Origin: UBA9659 sp965208605
Lineage (GTDB): Bacteria > Pseudomonadota > Gammaproteobacteria > Pseudomonadales > Azotimanducaceae
Length of the DNA: 64,000 nucleotides
Assembly: GCA_965208605.1 (NCBI GenBank)
Contig: OZ242345.1
Location: forward strand, 2,108,001-2,172,000
Reading direction: 5' to 3'
The notes below the pieces were generated by a model. The model saw nothing but the letters and a program-made list of their open reading frames with translations. It was not told the origin of the DNA and searched no databases. The position numbers and the translations under genes were made by a program. Of the stretch, positions 1 to 8,662 are shown in pieces. The first letter of the stretch is position 1, and every line of letters begins with the position of its first letter.

Positions 1-1
1 C

Positions 2-475
2 CTAACGGCTACGGACAGTGACGCGCTTTGGACTATTCTGCAGTCAGAAGAACTGTATAGAAGTGTGCCTGTGGGGTCGAAGAGCTTATCCGGAATAAGA
101 GGGCTTTCGGCTGAGAGTCGTTTCGTCGAACCGACTTTGACCGAGGTGAGACGTCTACAGGCGGAGTTGAAAACAATTGTGCCCAGGAGGAACCATCGCG
201 AATTTGCCCACTATGTCATGCAGGTTGATCTCAGGGAGTTTTATCTTAGCTTCCGTGTAGTTGAAGACTGGACTCAATCAGAAGCGTTTACGGGCGAAGA
301 CAAGGTGGAGGCAGTGAAACACTTGCAAGTATTACTGGATAGGTCGGAAGACCTGGATGACCGTTTTTCAAAGCTGTTTCGTGGTGTGATGTACGACTCT
401 GAAATAGTGAATTTGAATGATTACCGGAATAAGAAAATTCTACTTTTACATAAGCGACTGACGCGCGAGCGCTGA
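2..475 (+). CDS. C-terminal part of an unrecognised protein, cut by the window edge
   Basis: The reading frame is open from base 2 to the TGA at 473-475. The first possible start inside the window (GTG at 65) is not needed because codons run uninterrupted back to the edge, so the true start lies outside. The visible part is about 157 residues, soluble and charged, with a mainly helical look and no signal or membrane segment. I do not recognise a family. It converges on the LacI-type gene with a 25-bp gap. Confidence 0.55.
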   Translation, partial: LTATDSDALWTILQSEELYRSVPVGSKSLSGIRGLSAESRFVEPTLTEVRRLQAELKTIVPRRNHREFAHYVMQVDLREFYLSFRVVEDWTQSEAFTGEDKVEAVKHLQVLLDRSEDLDDRFSKLFRGVMYDSEIVNLNDYRNKKILLLHKRLTRER

Positions 476-500
476 ATCATAGTATACGGTTGGGTTCGTA

Positions 501-1460
501 TTATCCTGACTCCCTGCCCACCAACTCCGGAGTAAACTTCAACGTTTCAGCGCTAATTGTGTGGTCAGATGCCAAATCAAAAGCCATTTGTACCATTTCC
601 CTGATGGGAGGTTTAAGTGTCGTCAGTGAAGGAATGAAATTGTGAGCATGAGAGATATCATCGAAACCGATTACTTTGACATCTCCGGGTACACTGATAC
701 CGGCATCGTGACAAGATCGTATAATTTTAATAGCCATAATATCATCGCCGGCAATGATAATGTCGGGGAGATTTTGCAGTTTCTTTATTTCAATTTGGAC
801 AGATTCGTCGGAGCCGTCGCAGACGAATTCACTAACGATCTTTATGGCGTGTTTTTTCAGTGATGATACATATGCCTGTTTGAAAATCTCATGTGTAAGG
901 CTGTCGTTAAAAAAAAGAGCGGCAGTTTTTGTTTCCGTGCTTTCCAAATACTCAGCTACCAAAGCGGTGCTTGCGACTTCGTCAAGGCAGATATTTGCCC
1001 CCTTCTTGTCGCTGGTAAAGCCAATTTGCACGATGGGAATTGTCTTTTTGTTGAATTTTTCGTACCAGTCTTTCTTGCGGTCACTGCCGACTATAATCAG
1101 CCCTTCAATGTTATGTTTTGCAAAGTTCGAGATATCTAGAGAACTTGTATCCCTTTGATAAGAGCCTGCCAAAATCAGGGAAAATTTTCTTTCCCTGGCA
1201 ATTTTATGCAGTTCGCCAAGAATAATTCCAAAGTAGGGATCTTCAAAATCGTAAGTAACAACCCCGAGGGTATGCGTTTTCACGCCCTTAAGGGTAAGGG
1301 CAGCGGAATTGGGGGTGTAATTTATTCGTTCCGCTTCGGCCAGGACTTTTTCGATTGTCTCAGAGGCAATACCGATTTCCATGGCTTTACCTGACAATAC
1401 CCGCGACACAAGACTGATTGAAACTCCCAGTTTATCAGCGATACTCTTTTGTGTGGACAT
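501..1460 (-). CDS. LacI/GalR-family transcriptional regulator
   Basis: DNA-binding repressor of the LacI type, normally answering a sugar or metabolite. Residues 1-60 hold the helix-turn-helix (IADKLGVSISLVSRVLSGK) and hinge helix; residues 60-319 form a periplasmic-binding-protein-like sensor ending in the usual IGFDD and LTTLKPP segments. The frame is open further upstream to 1598, but the ATG at 1458-1460 puts the HTH at the very N terminus, as in the family, and has GGAA about 7 bases upstream. That gives 319 residues, slightly short of the usual 330-340. No sugar catabolic or transport gene is next to it, so its regulon cannot be read from this window. Confidence 0.85.
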   Translation of the reverse strand: MSTQKSIADKLGVSISLVSRVLSGKAMEIGIASETIEKVLAEAERINYTPNSAALTLKGVKTHTLGVVTYDFEDPYFGIILGELHKIARERKFSLILAGSYQRDTSSLDISNFAKHNIEGLIIVGSDRKKDWYEKFNKKTIPIVQIGFTSDKKGANICLDEVASTALVAEYLESTETKTAALFFNDSLTHEIFKQAYVSSLKKHAIKIVSEFVCDGSDESVQIEIKKLQNLPDIIIAGDDIMAIKIIRSCHDAGISVPGDVKVIGFDDISHAHNFIPSLTTLKPPIREMVQMAFDLASDHTISAETLKFTPELVGRESG

Positions 1461-1718
1461 GCAGTTCCATCTAAATTGGTTGAGTTCATGTTTGTGTGCC
1501 GCAACAGGGAGTCCGTTCCACTTTCGCCCCCTCATGATAGACCGCAGGGTGAACTTCAATACTGATTTCGGTTGAACACAATTCCCGCCGAAATGCATGT
1601 TTCTTAAAATATCGCTTGAAATTCAATAGGTTAATGAACTTTCCCTGCACGTCATAGTAGCAAGTTTAGCCTAAGTCAAAGTGTAAAAACAGGCACAACC
1701 GCACTGCTCGCTTGCCAT

Positions 1719-1910
1719 GTGACGCTGTGGGAATATATCCTGACTAGAAAATATGAGCGCCTCGCATGGGAGCGAGGTGGGCGGGTAAAGGCAATGCTGA
1801 TAAGTAGTGAGAACAAGCGAAACACACGGACAGCCACAGACGCGTCTATTGCGCCCGGCTCTACGATATACACAGATGGGCATGTGGCACTTCGGGAGTT
1901 GACAGCATGA
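1719..1910 (+). CDS. Possible small gene coupled to the DNA methyltransferase
   Basis: 63-codon open frame whose TGA overlaps the methyltransferase ATG as ATGA (1907-1910), an arrangement typical of translational coupling. The product is basic in its first half and has no family I know; a small controller protein of the restriction-modification locus is conceivable but has no visible HTH. A 6-bp stem (CCTCGC/GCGAGG) falls inside it near 1761-1778. The rest of the 446-bp gap between the LacI gene and the methyltransferase shows no other gene and should hold the promoters of both. Confidence 0.3.
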   Translation: MTLWEYILTRKYERLAWERGGRVKAMLISSENKRNTRTATDASIAPGSTIYTDGHVALRELTA

Positions 1911-2984
1911 GGGAGACGCAGCCTGCTGAACCCCCACAAGGTGTTGCGCGGCGTCTCCAGCAGCGAAACAAAAAAGCGACGCCTAACCTTCAAGACGCAG
2001 TGTTCAACCGCATCATTACCGGCGACGCTCGGCTTAAGCTGGCTACGTTGCCTGAATCTTCGATTGATTTGAGCTTCTGGTCTCCCCCCCTATTATGTTG
2101 GGAAATCTTACGAGAAACACATGACTTTCGATGATTGGGGCACCCTGTTGAATGATGTAATAGCAAGCCACTCGCGGATTATGCGTCCAGGGGGGTTCCT
2201 GGTTATCAATATTGCCGATATTTTGTGTTTCTCAGATGAGAATATGCCGCGTATCCAAGCAGATAACGTGCGTCGTAAAGTCAGCCCGGTAACGCGAGAG
2301 CAGGTACTCAGCGCGAAGCGAAAACACCCCAACGCAAACCGCAAAGAACTAGGCACCATACTGGGCTGTAGTGAGCAGACCATACAACGTAGGGCTGAAA
2401 ATAATAATGTGAGGGGCGGTAAGCATCAAACATCAACAAAAGTGCTGTTGACGGGTTGCATGGTAGCGGAGTGGGCCGAGTCGGCCGGTTTTTATCTGTA
2501 CGACCAACGTATGTGGCACAAAGATCCATGTTGGGCAAACAGCCGATGGCACTCAAACAGTTATCGGGCGGTGGACGAATTTGAACACGTTTATGTTTTT
2601 TGGTGCCCCGGCATCGTTGAATACGATAGAGAACGCCTAACCCGTGAAGAATGGGCGGAGTGGGGTTCGCGAGGTGTTTGGAACATACAGTCTGTACGAA
2701 AGAATGACCGCCACGAGGCCGAGTTTCCAGAAGAGCTTGCAGCTCGCGTAATACGTCTTTTCTCTCCGCCTTCTGGCGTGGTGCTGGACCCCTTTGTCGG
2801 TAGCGGAACAACAACGGCGGTAGCCAAACGGTTGGGGCGACAATGGGTTGGCATCGAATCTGAAGCACGATATGCCAGAATAGCGAGGAAGCGCGCCAAT
2901 GTTCGCTTGGATTACGCAAAACTGCGCCAGAAAGCACCCTGGCGAGTGCGCGAGCTATGGCCAAGAAAGAAGGGGACAAGCTGA
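1907..2984 (+). pseudogene. Site-specific DNA methyltransferase, N4-cytosine type, frameshifted in a C7 run
   Basis: Two overlapping frames (1907-2134 and the frame continuing to 2984) together make one beta-class methyltransferase. The N-terminal frame reaches FWSPP and then leaves frame at seven Cs (2084-2090). With six Cs it would read SPPYYVGKSYEKH, the motif IV SPPY signature of N4-cytosine enzymes, and join the second frame. The second frame holds an HTH-like insert (CSEQTIQRR), a WNI segment, and motif I (DPFVGSGTTTAVAKRLGR) near the C terminus, the beta-class order IV then I. GGAG lies 8 bases before the ATG at 1907. An HNH nuclease gene follows. As written the protein stops within motif IV and should be inactive; phase variation, ribosomal slippage or a sequence error are alternatives. 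Confidence 0.8.
2084..2090 (+). repeat. C7 homopolymer at the methyltransferase frameshift
   Basis: Seven consecutive Cs directly after a TCT serine codon, exactly at the motif IV proline pair. Loss of one C, or gain of two, restores the full frame. Homopolymer tracts of this kind are common phase-variation switches in restriction-modification genes, and are also common sequencing errors. Confidence 0.8.
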
Positions 2985-3125
2985 CTGCCCACCGCCAAGG
3001 CACTATCCCCATTATTGGGGGACGGAGTGCTGTCATCTGTTGGAAAGTCCAGATTTCTATCGGTTGACGGTCTCGGAAGGTATCGCTCATGTCAGTTGAA
3101 AAAGCATAAGAATAGGCATAAGAAG

Positions 3126-3857
3126 ATGGCAATAACACCAGAAATGACAGAGGCTGCATATCTAGCCTCAAAGGAAGTTTATGAGGGGAAAAAGAGTAGG
3201 CGAGATGCTATCAACCACTTAGCGAATAACATGAGCATGAACAAGAGTTCAGCGACAAGCTATATTGATATTTTCAAGAAAATGATGGTTGGTAAAAAAT
3301 ATATTAGAGGACTGAGCGCAGAAGCAACCGATTATTATTTAACTCAAATACGGGAAGATTATGGTGTTGCCAAGCTAGCCAATGCTCTTCAAGCGGTAAA
3401 GGGACACGTAAGGTATTATGAGAGGAAAAGAAATATACGAATGAAAGTAATAAAAGACGTTATTTCTCGTCATGCAAAAATTCTTAAAGATCAGTCTGTC
3501 ATAACCTATCCCGATGAAATAGATACCAATAAACCCTTCTATGAAGGAGCTAAGAAATTAGTAGCAGTGAATGTATACGAGAGGGAGCGTAAAGCGCGAG
3601 ATGAATGTATTGAGCATCACGGCTACTCTTGTACGGTTTGTGGGTTGAATTTCGAAAAGGTATACGGAGATATTGGAGAGGGGTTTATCCATGTACATCA
3701 CTTAGTCCCACTTGCAGATATAAATAAAAAGTATGTAGTGAATCCCATCGAAGACCTTGTGCCAGTCTGCCCCAATTGCCATGCCATGTTACATCGTCGT
3801 AAGCCGCCATATACACCCAGTGAACTGAAAGAAATAATGCGTAAACAAGGCAAATGA
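3126..3857 (+). CDS. HNH endonuclease, probable restriction partner of the upstream methyltransferase
   Basis: 243 residues from the ATG at 3126; an in-frame extension to 3015 lacks family-like sequence. The C-terminal third is an HNH domain in a zinc-ribbon setting: C169-x2-C172, H189-V-H191-H192, N206, C215-x2-C218-H219 and H223. The N-terminal part is helical and basic and may carry target recognition. It sits 141 bp after the methyltransferase on the same strand, the normal layout of a type II restriction-modification pair. Which methylation state it senses cannot be read: it could cut unmodified DNA as a cognate enzyme or act as a McrA-like modification-dependent nuclease, which would also explain tolerance of the broken methyltransferase. 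Confidence 0.78.
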   Translation: MAITPEMTEAAYLASKEVYEGKKSRRDAINHLANNMSMNKSSATSYIDIFKKMMVGKKYIRGLSAEATDYYLTQIREDYGVAKLANALQAVKGHVRYYERKRNIRMKVIKDVISRHAKILKDQSVITYPDEIDTNKPFYEGAKKLVAVNVYERERKARDECIEHHGYSCTVCGLNFEKVYGDIGEGFIHVHHLVPLADINKKYVVNPIEDLVPVCPNCHAMLHRRKPPYTPSELKEIMRKQGK

Positions 3858-3880
3858 TGTCGGATTGCATCATTTTAATT
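3852..3880 (+). terminator. Intrinsic terminator overlapping the HNH stop codon
   Basis: Eight-bp stem AAATGATG/CATCATTT with an 8-nt loop, followed by a T-rich stretch (TTAATTT). The HNH stop codon lies in the left arm. It stands between two convergent genes and may serve both. Confidence 0.55.
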
Positions 3881-3910
3881 TGACTTTACGCACCCAATTA
3901 CCAACACCAA

Positions 3911-4657
3911 TCAATCTTCCACAGAACTCCCTTCACCGAGTGCGCTGAGATTGATTTCAAACCACTTTTTGTCTTTCCCCACATGGCGCAGTCGTACCAG
4001 CAAATAATCATGCTCGGTTGCTAGCCAGAGGCTAGTCTGCCGTTTGTCGTCCGCCCTTACTCGCTCAACACGCACTGTGGTAGTGTCGCCCAGAGGCGTG
4101 TCTAGCTGTTCTTGCCCCGCGACCCTAAATCTATATTCCTTGAGCCGCCCAGCATCAAGAATCTGGTAAACGAGTGAGGGCGGGTTTGGGCTCCCAATCA
4201 GTGCTTCCTGCTGGGACATAAACAGCCGCACATCTTCCCGAAGTTGATATTGATACAAGAGTTTGTCCAGGGTGCCGGGCTGAATATCAAGCAAAGAGCC
4301 CTTGGACTCGACGGTCAAATCTGACCAGTTGAAATAGGCGGATTCATGCTTGTTTTTACCAATACCCTTCCGCTGATATAGATAGTGCATGGGCACGACG
4401 CGCCCGTCCGCCATTGTAAATTCGCTTACCTCGGAGACAGTGATAAGCATGCCGCGGGCGGAAGAGGCAAGTTGATAGGTGCCCTTCTCCAACTTTCGCA
4501 AACTGCGTTGCACCTGTACCTTAAATGGCAGTCCTTGCAACTCGCCGATATACTCGGTGTTGAATTCCTTTAACTCTGCCGCCACCTGCTGATTGATGCC
4601 TGGCAGCAATATCAGCAACATCAGCAATAAGCAGACTAGGAGCAATTTGTAATTCAT
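3911..4657 (-). CDS. DUF3108 domain protein, exported
   Basis: 248 residues with an N-terminal signal-like hydrophobic stretch (residues 4-26, LLLVCLLLMLLILLPG) and a beta-rich body. The order of elements, GxLxG-type start, SARGMLITVSEVSEF strand pair, YLYQRKG, and a late VERVRADDKRQTSLWLA strand, fits DUF3108, a periplasmic or outer-membrane-associated family of unknown function often found near purN/purM in gammaproteobacteria. The purine genes are absent here, but the DUF2066 gene that usually keeps them company is divergent 99 bp away. Confidence 0.75.
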   Translation of the reverse strand: MNYKLLLVCLLLMLLILLPGINQQVAAELKEFNTEYIGELQGLPFKVQVQRSLRKLEKGTYQLASSARGMLITVSEVSEFTMADGRVVPMHYLYQRKGIGKNKHESAYFNWSDLTVESKGSLLDIQPGTLDKLLYQYQLREDVRLFMSQQEALIGSPNPPSLVYQILDAGRLKEYRFRVAGQEQLDTPLGDTTTVRVERVRADDKRQTSLWLATEHDYLLVRLRHVGKDKKWFEINLSALGEGSSVED

Positions 4658-4756
4658 AAATGCCTCGCTTGTAAATTATGCCCTACCAGATAAAGTACTA
4701 ACCCTTGTTAGAGCCTCTACATTATCCATATTAGACAATATGAGAAGCAGTTTGAC

Positions 4757-5818
4757 ATGACTCATTTGCAAGGATTTCTACTCAGCATACTGCTCTGCTG
4801 TGCCTGCTTGCCGTCTGCTCGAGCGCTACTGGTCCCGAACCTCTATGTTGCTGAGGTGCTGGTTACCAGTACTGCCGCTAGCGAACTCAAGACAGGCACC
4901 AAGGCAGGGCTGCTCCAGGTGCTGGTCAAGGTGTCCGGCAAGGCCGATGTGGAAACCAATAGCCTGGTTCGCGAGGCGTTGCTTGAGCCAGTGACTTTTT
5001 TGTCCCAGTACGGTTATGAATCCACAAACAGCATGCTACTCCTGGATGACCGACATGTACCGGCGCAACGGCTGACACTCCATTTTGATCCGGGTGCGGT
5101 CATTCGTATACTGCGCCAGGCGCAGCTTCCTATTTGGGGTGCGCACCGACCCAGTCTGCTGGTGTGGGTGGCAGTCAGCGACGCTACCGGCAGGGAGTTA
5201 TTACTTGAAGATACCGCCCACACTCTATTACCCAGCCTGATGAATCAGGCGAAACTGCGAGGCCTACCGCTCTTGTTTCCCTTGATGGATTTAGAAGACA
5301 GGTCCCAGATCAGCATCGCAGAAATATGGGGGGCTTTCCTTGAGCGGGTTGACCGGGTATCAGTTCGGTATAATCCAGATGCTATATTGACCGGGCGGTT
5401 GCAGCAGGATAGCACTGGCAAATGGCAGAGCCGCTGGTCATATCGCATCACCACTGATTGGCAGACTCTGGTGACTAGTTCATTTTCCGCTGATGAGCTG
5501 CTCAGAGACATGCTGGACCGACTGACTGATGAACTTGCCGCGCGCTATGCGCTGGACTCATCCCGAGGAGAAATTGCGCTCAGTGTTGGAGGTGTCACCA
5601 ACCTGACAACTTATGCGGACTTGACTCGCTATCTGAATTCTCTGGCACCAGTATCCCAGAGCAGTCTGGTTGCTCTAGAGGAAGACCGAGTTGAATTTGA
5701 ACTGCAAACCGAAGGGCAATACGAACAACTGATGGAAATCATTAAACTGGACGGACGCCTGGTGTTATTAAATCAAGAACCGCTCAGTAGCCATCTCTTT
5801 TATCAATGGACCCACTAG
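4757..5818 (+). CDS. DUF2066 domain protein, exported
   Basis: 353 residues. A signal peptide covers about residues 1-23 (LLSILLCCACLPSARA). The mature part starts with LYVAEVLV and KAGLLQVLVKVSGK, the usual opening of DUF2066, and ends in a second alpha/beta repeat. Function is unknown; in many gammaproteobacteria the gene sits between purM and an AI-2E exporter/hda. It is the first gene of a co-directional series running to ampD, and its stop lies inside the extended reading frame of the next gene, so the spacing is tight. Confidence 0.8.
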   Translation: MTHLQGFLLSILLCCACLPSARALLVPNLYVAEVLVTSTAASELKTGTKAGLLQVLVKVSGKADVETNSLVREALLEPVTFLSQYGYESTNSMLLLDDRHVPAQRLTLHFDPGAVIRILRQAQLPIWGAHRPSLLVWVAVSDATGRELLLEDTAHTLLPSLMNQAKLRGLPLLFPLMDLEDRSQISIAEIWGAFLERVDRVSVRYNPDAILTGRLQQDSTGKWQSRWSYRITTDWQTLVTSSFSADELLRDMLDRLTDELAARYALDSSRGEIALSVGGVTNLTTYADLTRYLNSLAPVSQSSLVALEEDRVEFELQTEGQYEQLMEIIKLDGRLVLLNQEPLSSHLFYQWTH

Positions 5819-5829
5819 CCGAGCCTGTG

Positions 5830-6426
5830 ATGCCAGATACCAAAAGCCCGCTCCGTCTGCTGCCGAATGCAATCACCATAATCAGGTTACTGTTGGTGCT
5901 GCCCATTGCATTTTTCATCATGGAAGAAAATTTTTATATTGCGCTCCTGCTCTTCTCCATCTCTGGCATGTCAGACGGCCTGGATGGATTTCTGGCGAGA
6001 CGGTTTGACTGGGTGTCCGCCTTCGGCAAGTTGATTGACCCCCTGGCAGACAAGTTGATGATGATGGTGACCGTGCTAGTGCTGGGGCTCCTGGGGCACT
6101 TCCCCTTCATGTTAATGCTACTCATCATCGCCAAGGATCTGGTCGTCCTGGCAGGCGTTTTTTCCTATACCACCCTTGCTGGCTTCCCCGCCATCACGCC
6201 AACCTTCTTCGGCAAACTCACCACTGCATTGCAAATCATGCTGCTCTTTTCCCTACTGCTCAACTTGAGTTTTCCAGCGCTCTCACCCGCTATAGGTTTG
6301 CCTGATAGTTTCTTTCCGGTCTTCTATTGGGTGGTGGCAATACTGACAACACTTGATGGTACGAGCTATCTCTGGATATGGACCGGTAAACTCGCCAGAG
6401 ATCCCCGCTGGAAGGAAACTATCTAA
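5830..6426 (+). CDS. CDP-alcohol phosphatidyltransferase family protein
   Basis: Membrane enzyme that transfers a phosphatidyl group from CDP-diacylglycerol to an alcohol such as glycerol phosphate. The signature D-x2-DG-x2-AR-x8-G-x3-D-x3-D is complete (DGLDGFLAR, then G, D, D spaced as required). About five to six hydrophobic segments follow. The ATG at 5830 places LLPNAITIIRLLLV at the N terminus as in PgsA-like proteins; an earlier in-frame ATG at 5806 overlaps the DUF2066 gene. At about 198 residues it is the size of PgsA or of the small YnjF/Pgp-like members. The acceptor alcohol cannot be told. Confidence 0.82.
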   Translation: MPDTKSPLRLLPNAITIIRLLLVLPIAFFIMEENFYIALLLFSISGMSDGLDGFLARRFDWVSAFGKLIDPLADKLMMMVTVLVLGLLGHFPFMLMLLIIAKDLVVLAGVFSYTTLAGFPAITPTFFGKLTTALQIMLLFSLLLNLSFPALSPAIGLPDSFFPVFYWVVAILTTLDGTSYLWIWTGKLARDPRWKETI

Positions 6427-6462
6427 AACACAAACATATTCATACCTTGACGAGTGAACACC

Positions 6463-7518
6463 ATGACGAACATTCAAAAAGTTTATCTCTTGCTGCTGAT
6501 TTTTGCCGCTCTGGTGCTTATCTATTTTTTGCAGCCGATTTTGGCGCCCTTTCTTGCTGGTTTAGCACTCGCGTATCTCTTTGACCCGCTGGTGGATCGG
6601 CTTGAGAACCTCAAACTCAATCGTGCTTTTAGTACCTGTGTTGTGTTTCTGGTGTTCTTTGTGTTGGTTGTTACCGCATTGCTAGTCATCTTGCCGTTGC
6701 TATCAAGAGAGCTGAGTGCCTTGTTACGCGACCTTCCATTGCTCATTACCTGGTTACAGCAGACCACTAGTCCATGGCTAGTCGCCAATTTTGGTATTGA
6801 CCCCTTTGCTATCAAGCCCGGGGACATCGTGAACCAGGTTCGGGGTAACTGGCAGCAGGCGGGCGGCATCGTGAAAATGATTCTGGAACAAGTGATGCAA
6901 TCCAGCCTGACATTCCTGGCAACCCTGGGGAGCATCGCGTTGACACCAGTGGTTGCGTTTTACCTCATGCGTGATTGGGATCGTTTGGTGGTACGGATTC
7001 GAGCTCTGGTGCCGCGAGATAATGAACAACAATTTCTCCAGCTCAGCACCGAGTGTGATGAAGTGCTCAGTGCCTTCCTGAGAGGGCAGTTGTTAATTAT
7101 GTTTTTGCTCGGTTGTATCTACTCGGCCGGTTTGTATCTTGTTGGGCTAGAGCAAGCAATATTGATTGGCGTTCTGGCGGGCTTGGTCAGCATAGTCCCC
7201 TATCTTGGTGTTATCGTCGGTGTTCTGGCAGCGACGCTGGCAGCTATGGTGCAGTTTCAAGATTGGATGCCTTTGCTGTATGTCTTGTTGGTATTTGGTG
7301 TTGGTCAGGCTTTGGAATCAATGCTCTTAACCCCCTGGTTGGTGGGTGACAAGATCGGCATGCACCCCGTGGTGGTGATTTTTGCTGTCTTGGCTGGTGG
7401 GCAACTCTTTGGTTTTGTCGGTATTCTGTTGGCATTACCGATTGCCGCGGTCAGCCTGGTCTTTGCGCGTCATCTCCATCGGCGTTATGTGCAGAGCGGC
7501 TATTACCAGAAGAGCTAG
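6463..7518 (+). CDS. AI-2E family transporter, PerM-like
   Basis: 351-354 residues with seven to eight membrane segments: two near the N terminus, a soluble middle (about 95-150) and a C-terminal group with the family's SIVPYLGVIVG and PLLYVLLVFGVGQ blocks. Members include the TqsA autoinducer-2 exporter and PerM; substrates of most are unknown. ATG at 6463 has GAG 8 bases upstream; a GTG at 6454 is an alternative. It lies 36 bp after the phosphatidyltransferase and 49 bp before the MurG-like gene, on the same strand. Confidence 0.82.
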   Translation: MTNIQKVYLLLLIFAALVLIYFLQPILAPFLAGLALAYLFDPLVDRLENLKLNRAFSTCVVFLVFFVLVVTALLVILPLLSRELSALLRDLPLLITWLQQTTSPWLVANFGIDPFAIKPGDIVNQVRGNWQQAGGIVKMILEQVMQSSLTFLATLGSIALTPVVAFYLMRDWDRLVVRIRALVPRDNEQQFLQLSTECDEVLSAFLRGQLLIMFLLGCIYSAGLYLVGLEQAILIGVLAGLVSIVPYLGVIVGVLAATLAAMVQFQDWMPLLYVLLVFGVGQALESMLLTPWLVGDKIGMHPVVVIFAVLAGGQLFGFVGILLALPIAAVSLVFARHLHRRYVQSGYYQKS

Positions 7519-7567
7519 TACAGAAAAGCCGGTATCAAGTCTCAAAAACTCAAGGCGAGTAGATGCG

Positions 7568-8650
7568 TTGAAGATACTCTTCACAGGTGGCGGCACGGCA
7601 GGTCATGTCACCCCGAATATTGCGTTGATAGAAGCCGTCCAGTCTCGTGGCTGGTCTGCAGTGTATGTGGGTTCATACGTCGGGATTGAGCGGGAGATGA
7701 TTGGCAAACTGGATATTCCTTTCATGCCGGTGGCAACGGGGAAGCTGCGCCGTTATTTTTCCTGGAAGAATCTAGTTGACCTCTTGTGTATTCCAATAGG
7801 AGTGTTGCAATCCTTGTTGATTTGCATCAAGGAAAAGCCGGATCTGGTATTTTCTAAAGGTGGCTTCGTTGCCTTGCCGCCGGTCCTCGCTGCCTGGCTG
7901 TGTCGAATCCCCGTTATCAGTCATGAATCAGATGTCACCCCGGGGCTAGCGAATCGGCTGACTAGTTTCGCATGTCAAAAAATATGCACCACCTTTGCGG
8001 AAACAAATCAGTATTTGCCTGCCAAAAAAGTAGTACATACCGGCACCCCCCTCAGGAGTGCTCTGCACCGCCGCGACGCGGCTGCTGGCTTTGCGCACTT
8101 TGAACTAGAGGCAAGCAGGCCGCTGCTGCTGGTGCTCGGCGGGAGTCTTGGCGCCAGAGTGATTAATGAGCAGGTGCGCCGGGTCGTCCCCCAACTGACT
8201 AGCAGGTTTAACCTGGTGCACATGGTCGGCCCGGGAAATATCCAGAAGAGTACCCTCCAGAAGAGCGACCTTCAGAAAAGATATGTCCAGAGAGAGTTTA
8301 TCCATGAAGAATTTGGTGACCTTCTGGCGGCGGCCAGCCTGGTGGTGTCCCGCGCCGGTGCCAATATCCTCTATGAACTTTTTGTCACTCGCACCCCGCA
8401 TCTGTTAATACCCTTGACCGCTGAGGTCAGCCGTGGCGAGCAATTGGTGAATGCGGCTATCTTCCAAAAGAGAGGTTTCAGCCGGGTACTTGAAGAAGCA
8501 GCCCTCAATGACCAGACCTTTCTGCAAGCAATAGATGATGTGTACCTTAATCGGCAAGGCATCCAGATAGCACTCGGCGAGTTTGAACAGAAAGACAGCA
8601 CCGCGTTGATTGTGGAGCTGTTTGAACAACTAGTCAGGCATAGAAAATAG
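7568..8650 (+). CDS. MurG-like UDP-GlcNAc transferase, TTG start
   Basis: Glycosyltransferase of the GT28/MurG type, which adds GlcNAc to lipid I in peptidoglycan synthesis. The frame opens far upstream inside the AI-2E gene, but the family N terminus (K-I-L-F-TGGGTAGHVTPN) begins exactly at the TTG at 7568, preceded by an AAGGCGAG purine stretch. KPDLVFSKGGF, HESDVTPGLANR and the late RAGANILYEL helix match the family. The TAGHVTPN loop and GKLRRYF segment resemble the second MurG copy of Bacillus relatives more than the usual TGGHVFPA of gammaproteobacteria, and no cell-division cluster is present, so it may be an additional, transferred copy. Residues about 225-243 contain 5-residue repeats (IQKST, LQKSD, LQKRY) coded by 15-bp units at 8240-8284. 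Confidence 0.8.
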   Translation: MKILFTGGGTAGHVTPNIALIEAVQSRGWSAVYVGSYVGIEREMIGKLDIPFMPVATGKLRRYFSWKNLVDLLCIPIGVLQSLLICIKEKPDLVFSKGGFVALPPVLAAWLCRIPVISHESDVTPGLANRLTSFACQKICTTFAETNQYLPAKKVVHTGTPLRSALHRRDAAAGFAHFELEASRPLLLVLGGSLGARVINEQVRRVVPQLTSRFNLVHMVGPGNIQKSTLQKSDLQKRYVQREFIHEEFGDLLAAASLVVSRAGANILYELFVTRTPHLLIPLTAEVSRGEQLVNAAIFQKRGFSRVLEEAALNDQTFLQAIDDVYLNRQGIQIALGEFEQKDSTALIVELFEQLVRHRK

Positions 8651-8662
8651 CGTTTAAAAGCA

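Noticed and set aside
1461..1718. LacI operator in the regulator's own upstream region
   Set aside because: No convincing symmetric site with a central CG was found, so none is claimed.
3015..3125. Extended N terminus of the HNH nuclease
   Set aside because: The added 37 residues look non-coding and lack a ribosome site; the ATG at 3126 gives the better start.
7382..7567. Extended N terminus of the MurG-like protein
   Set aside because: It overlaps the coding sequence of the AI-2E gene and the family N terminus begins exactly at the TTG at 7568.
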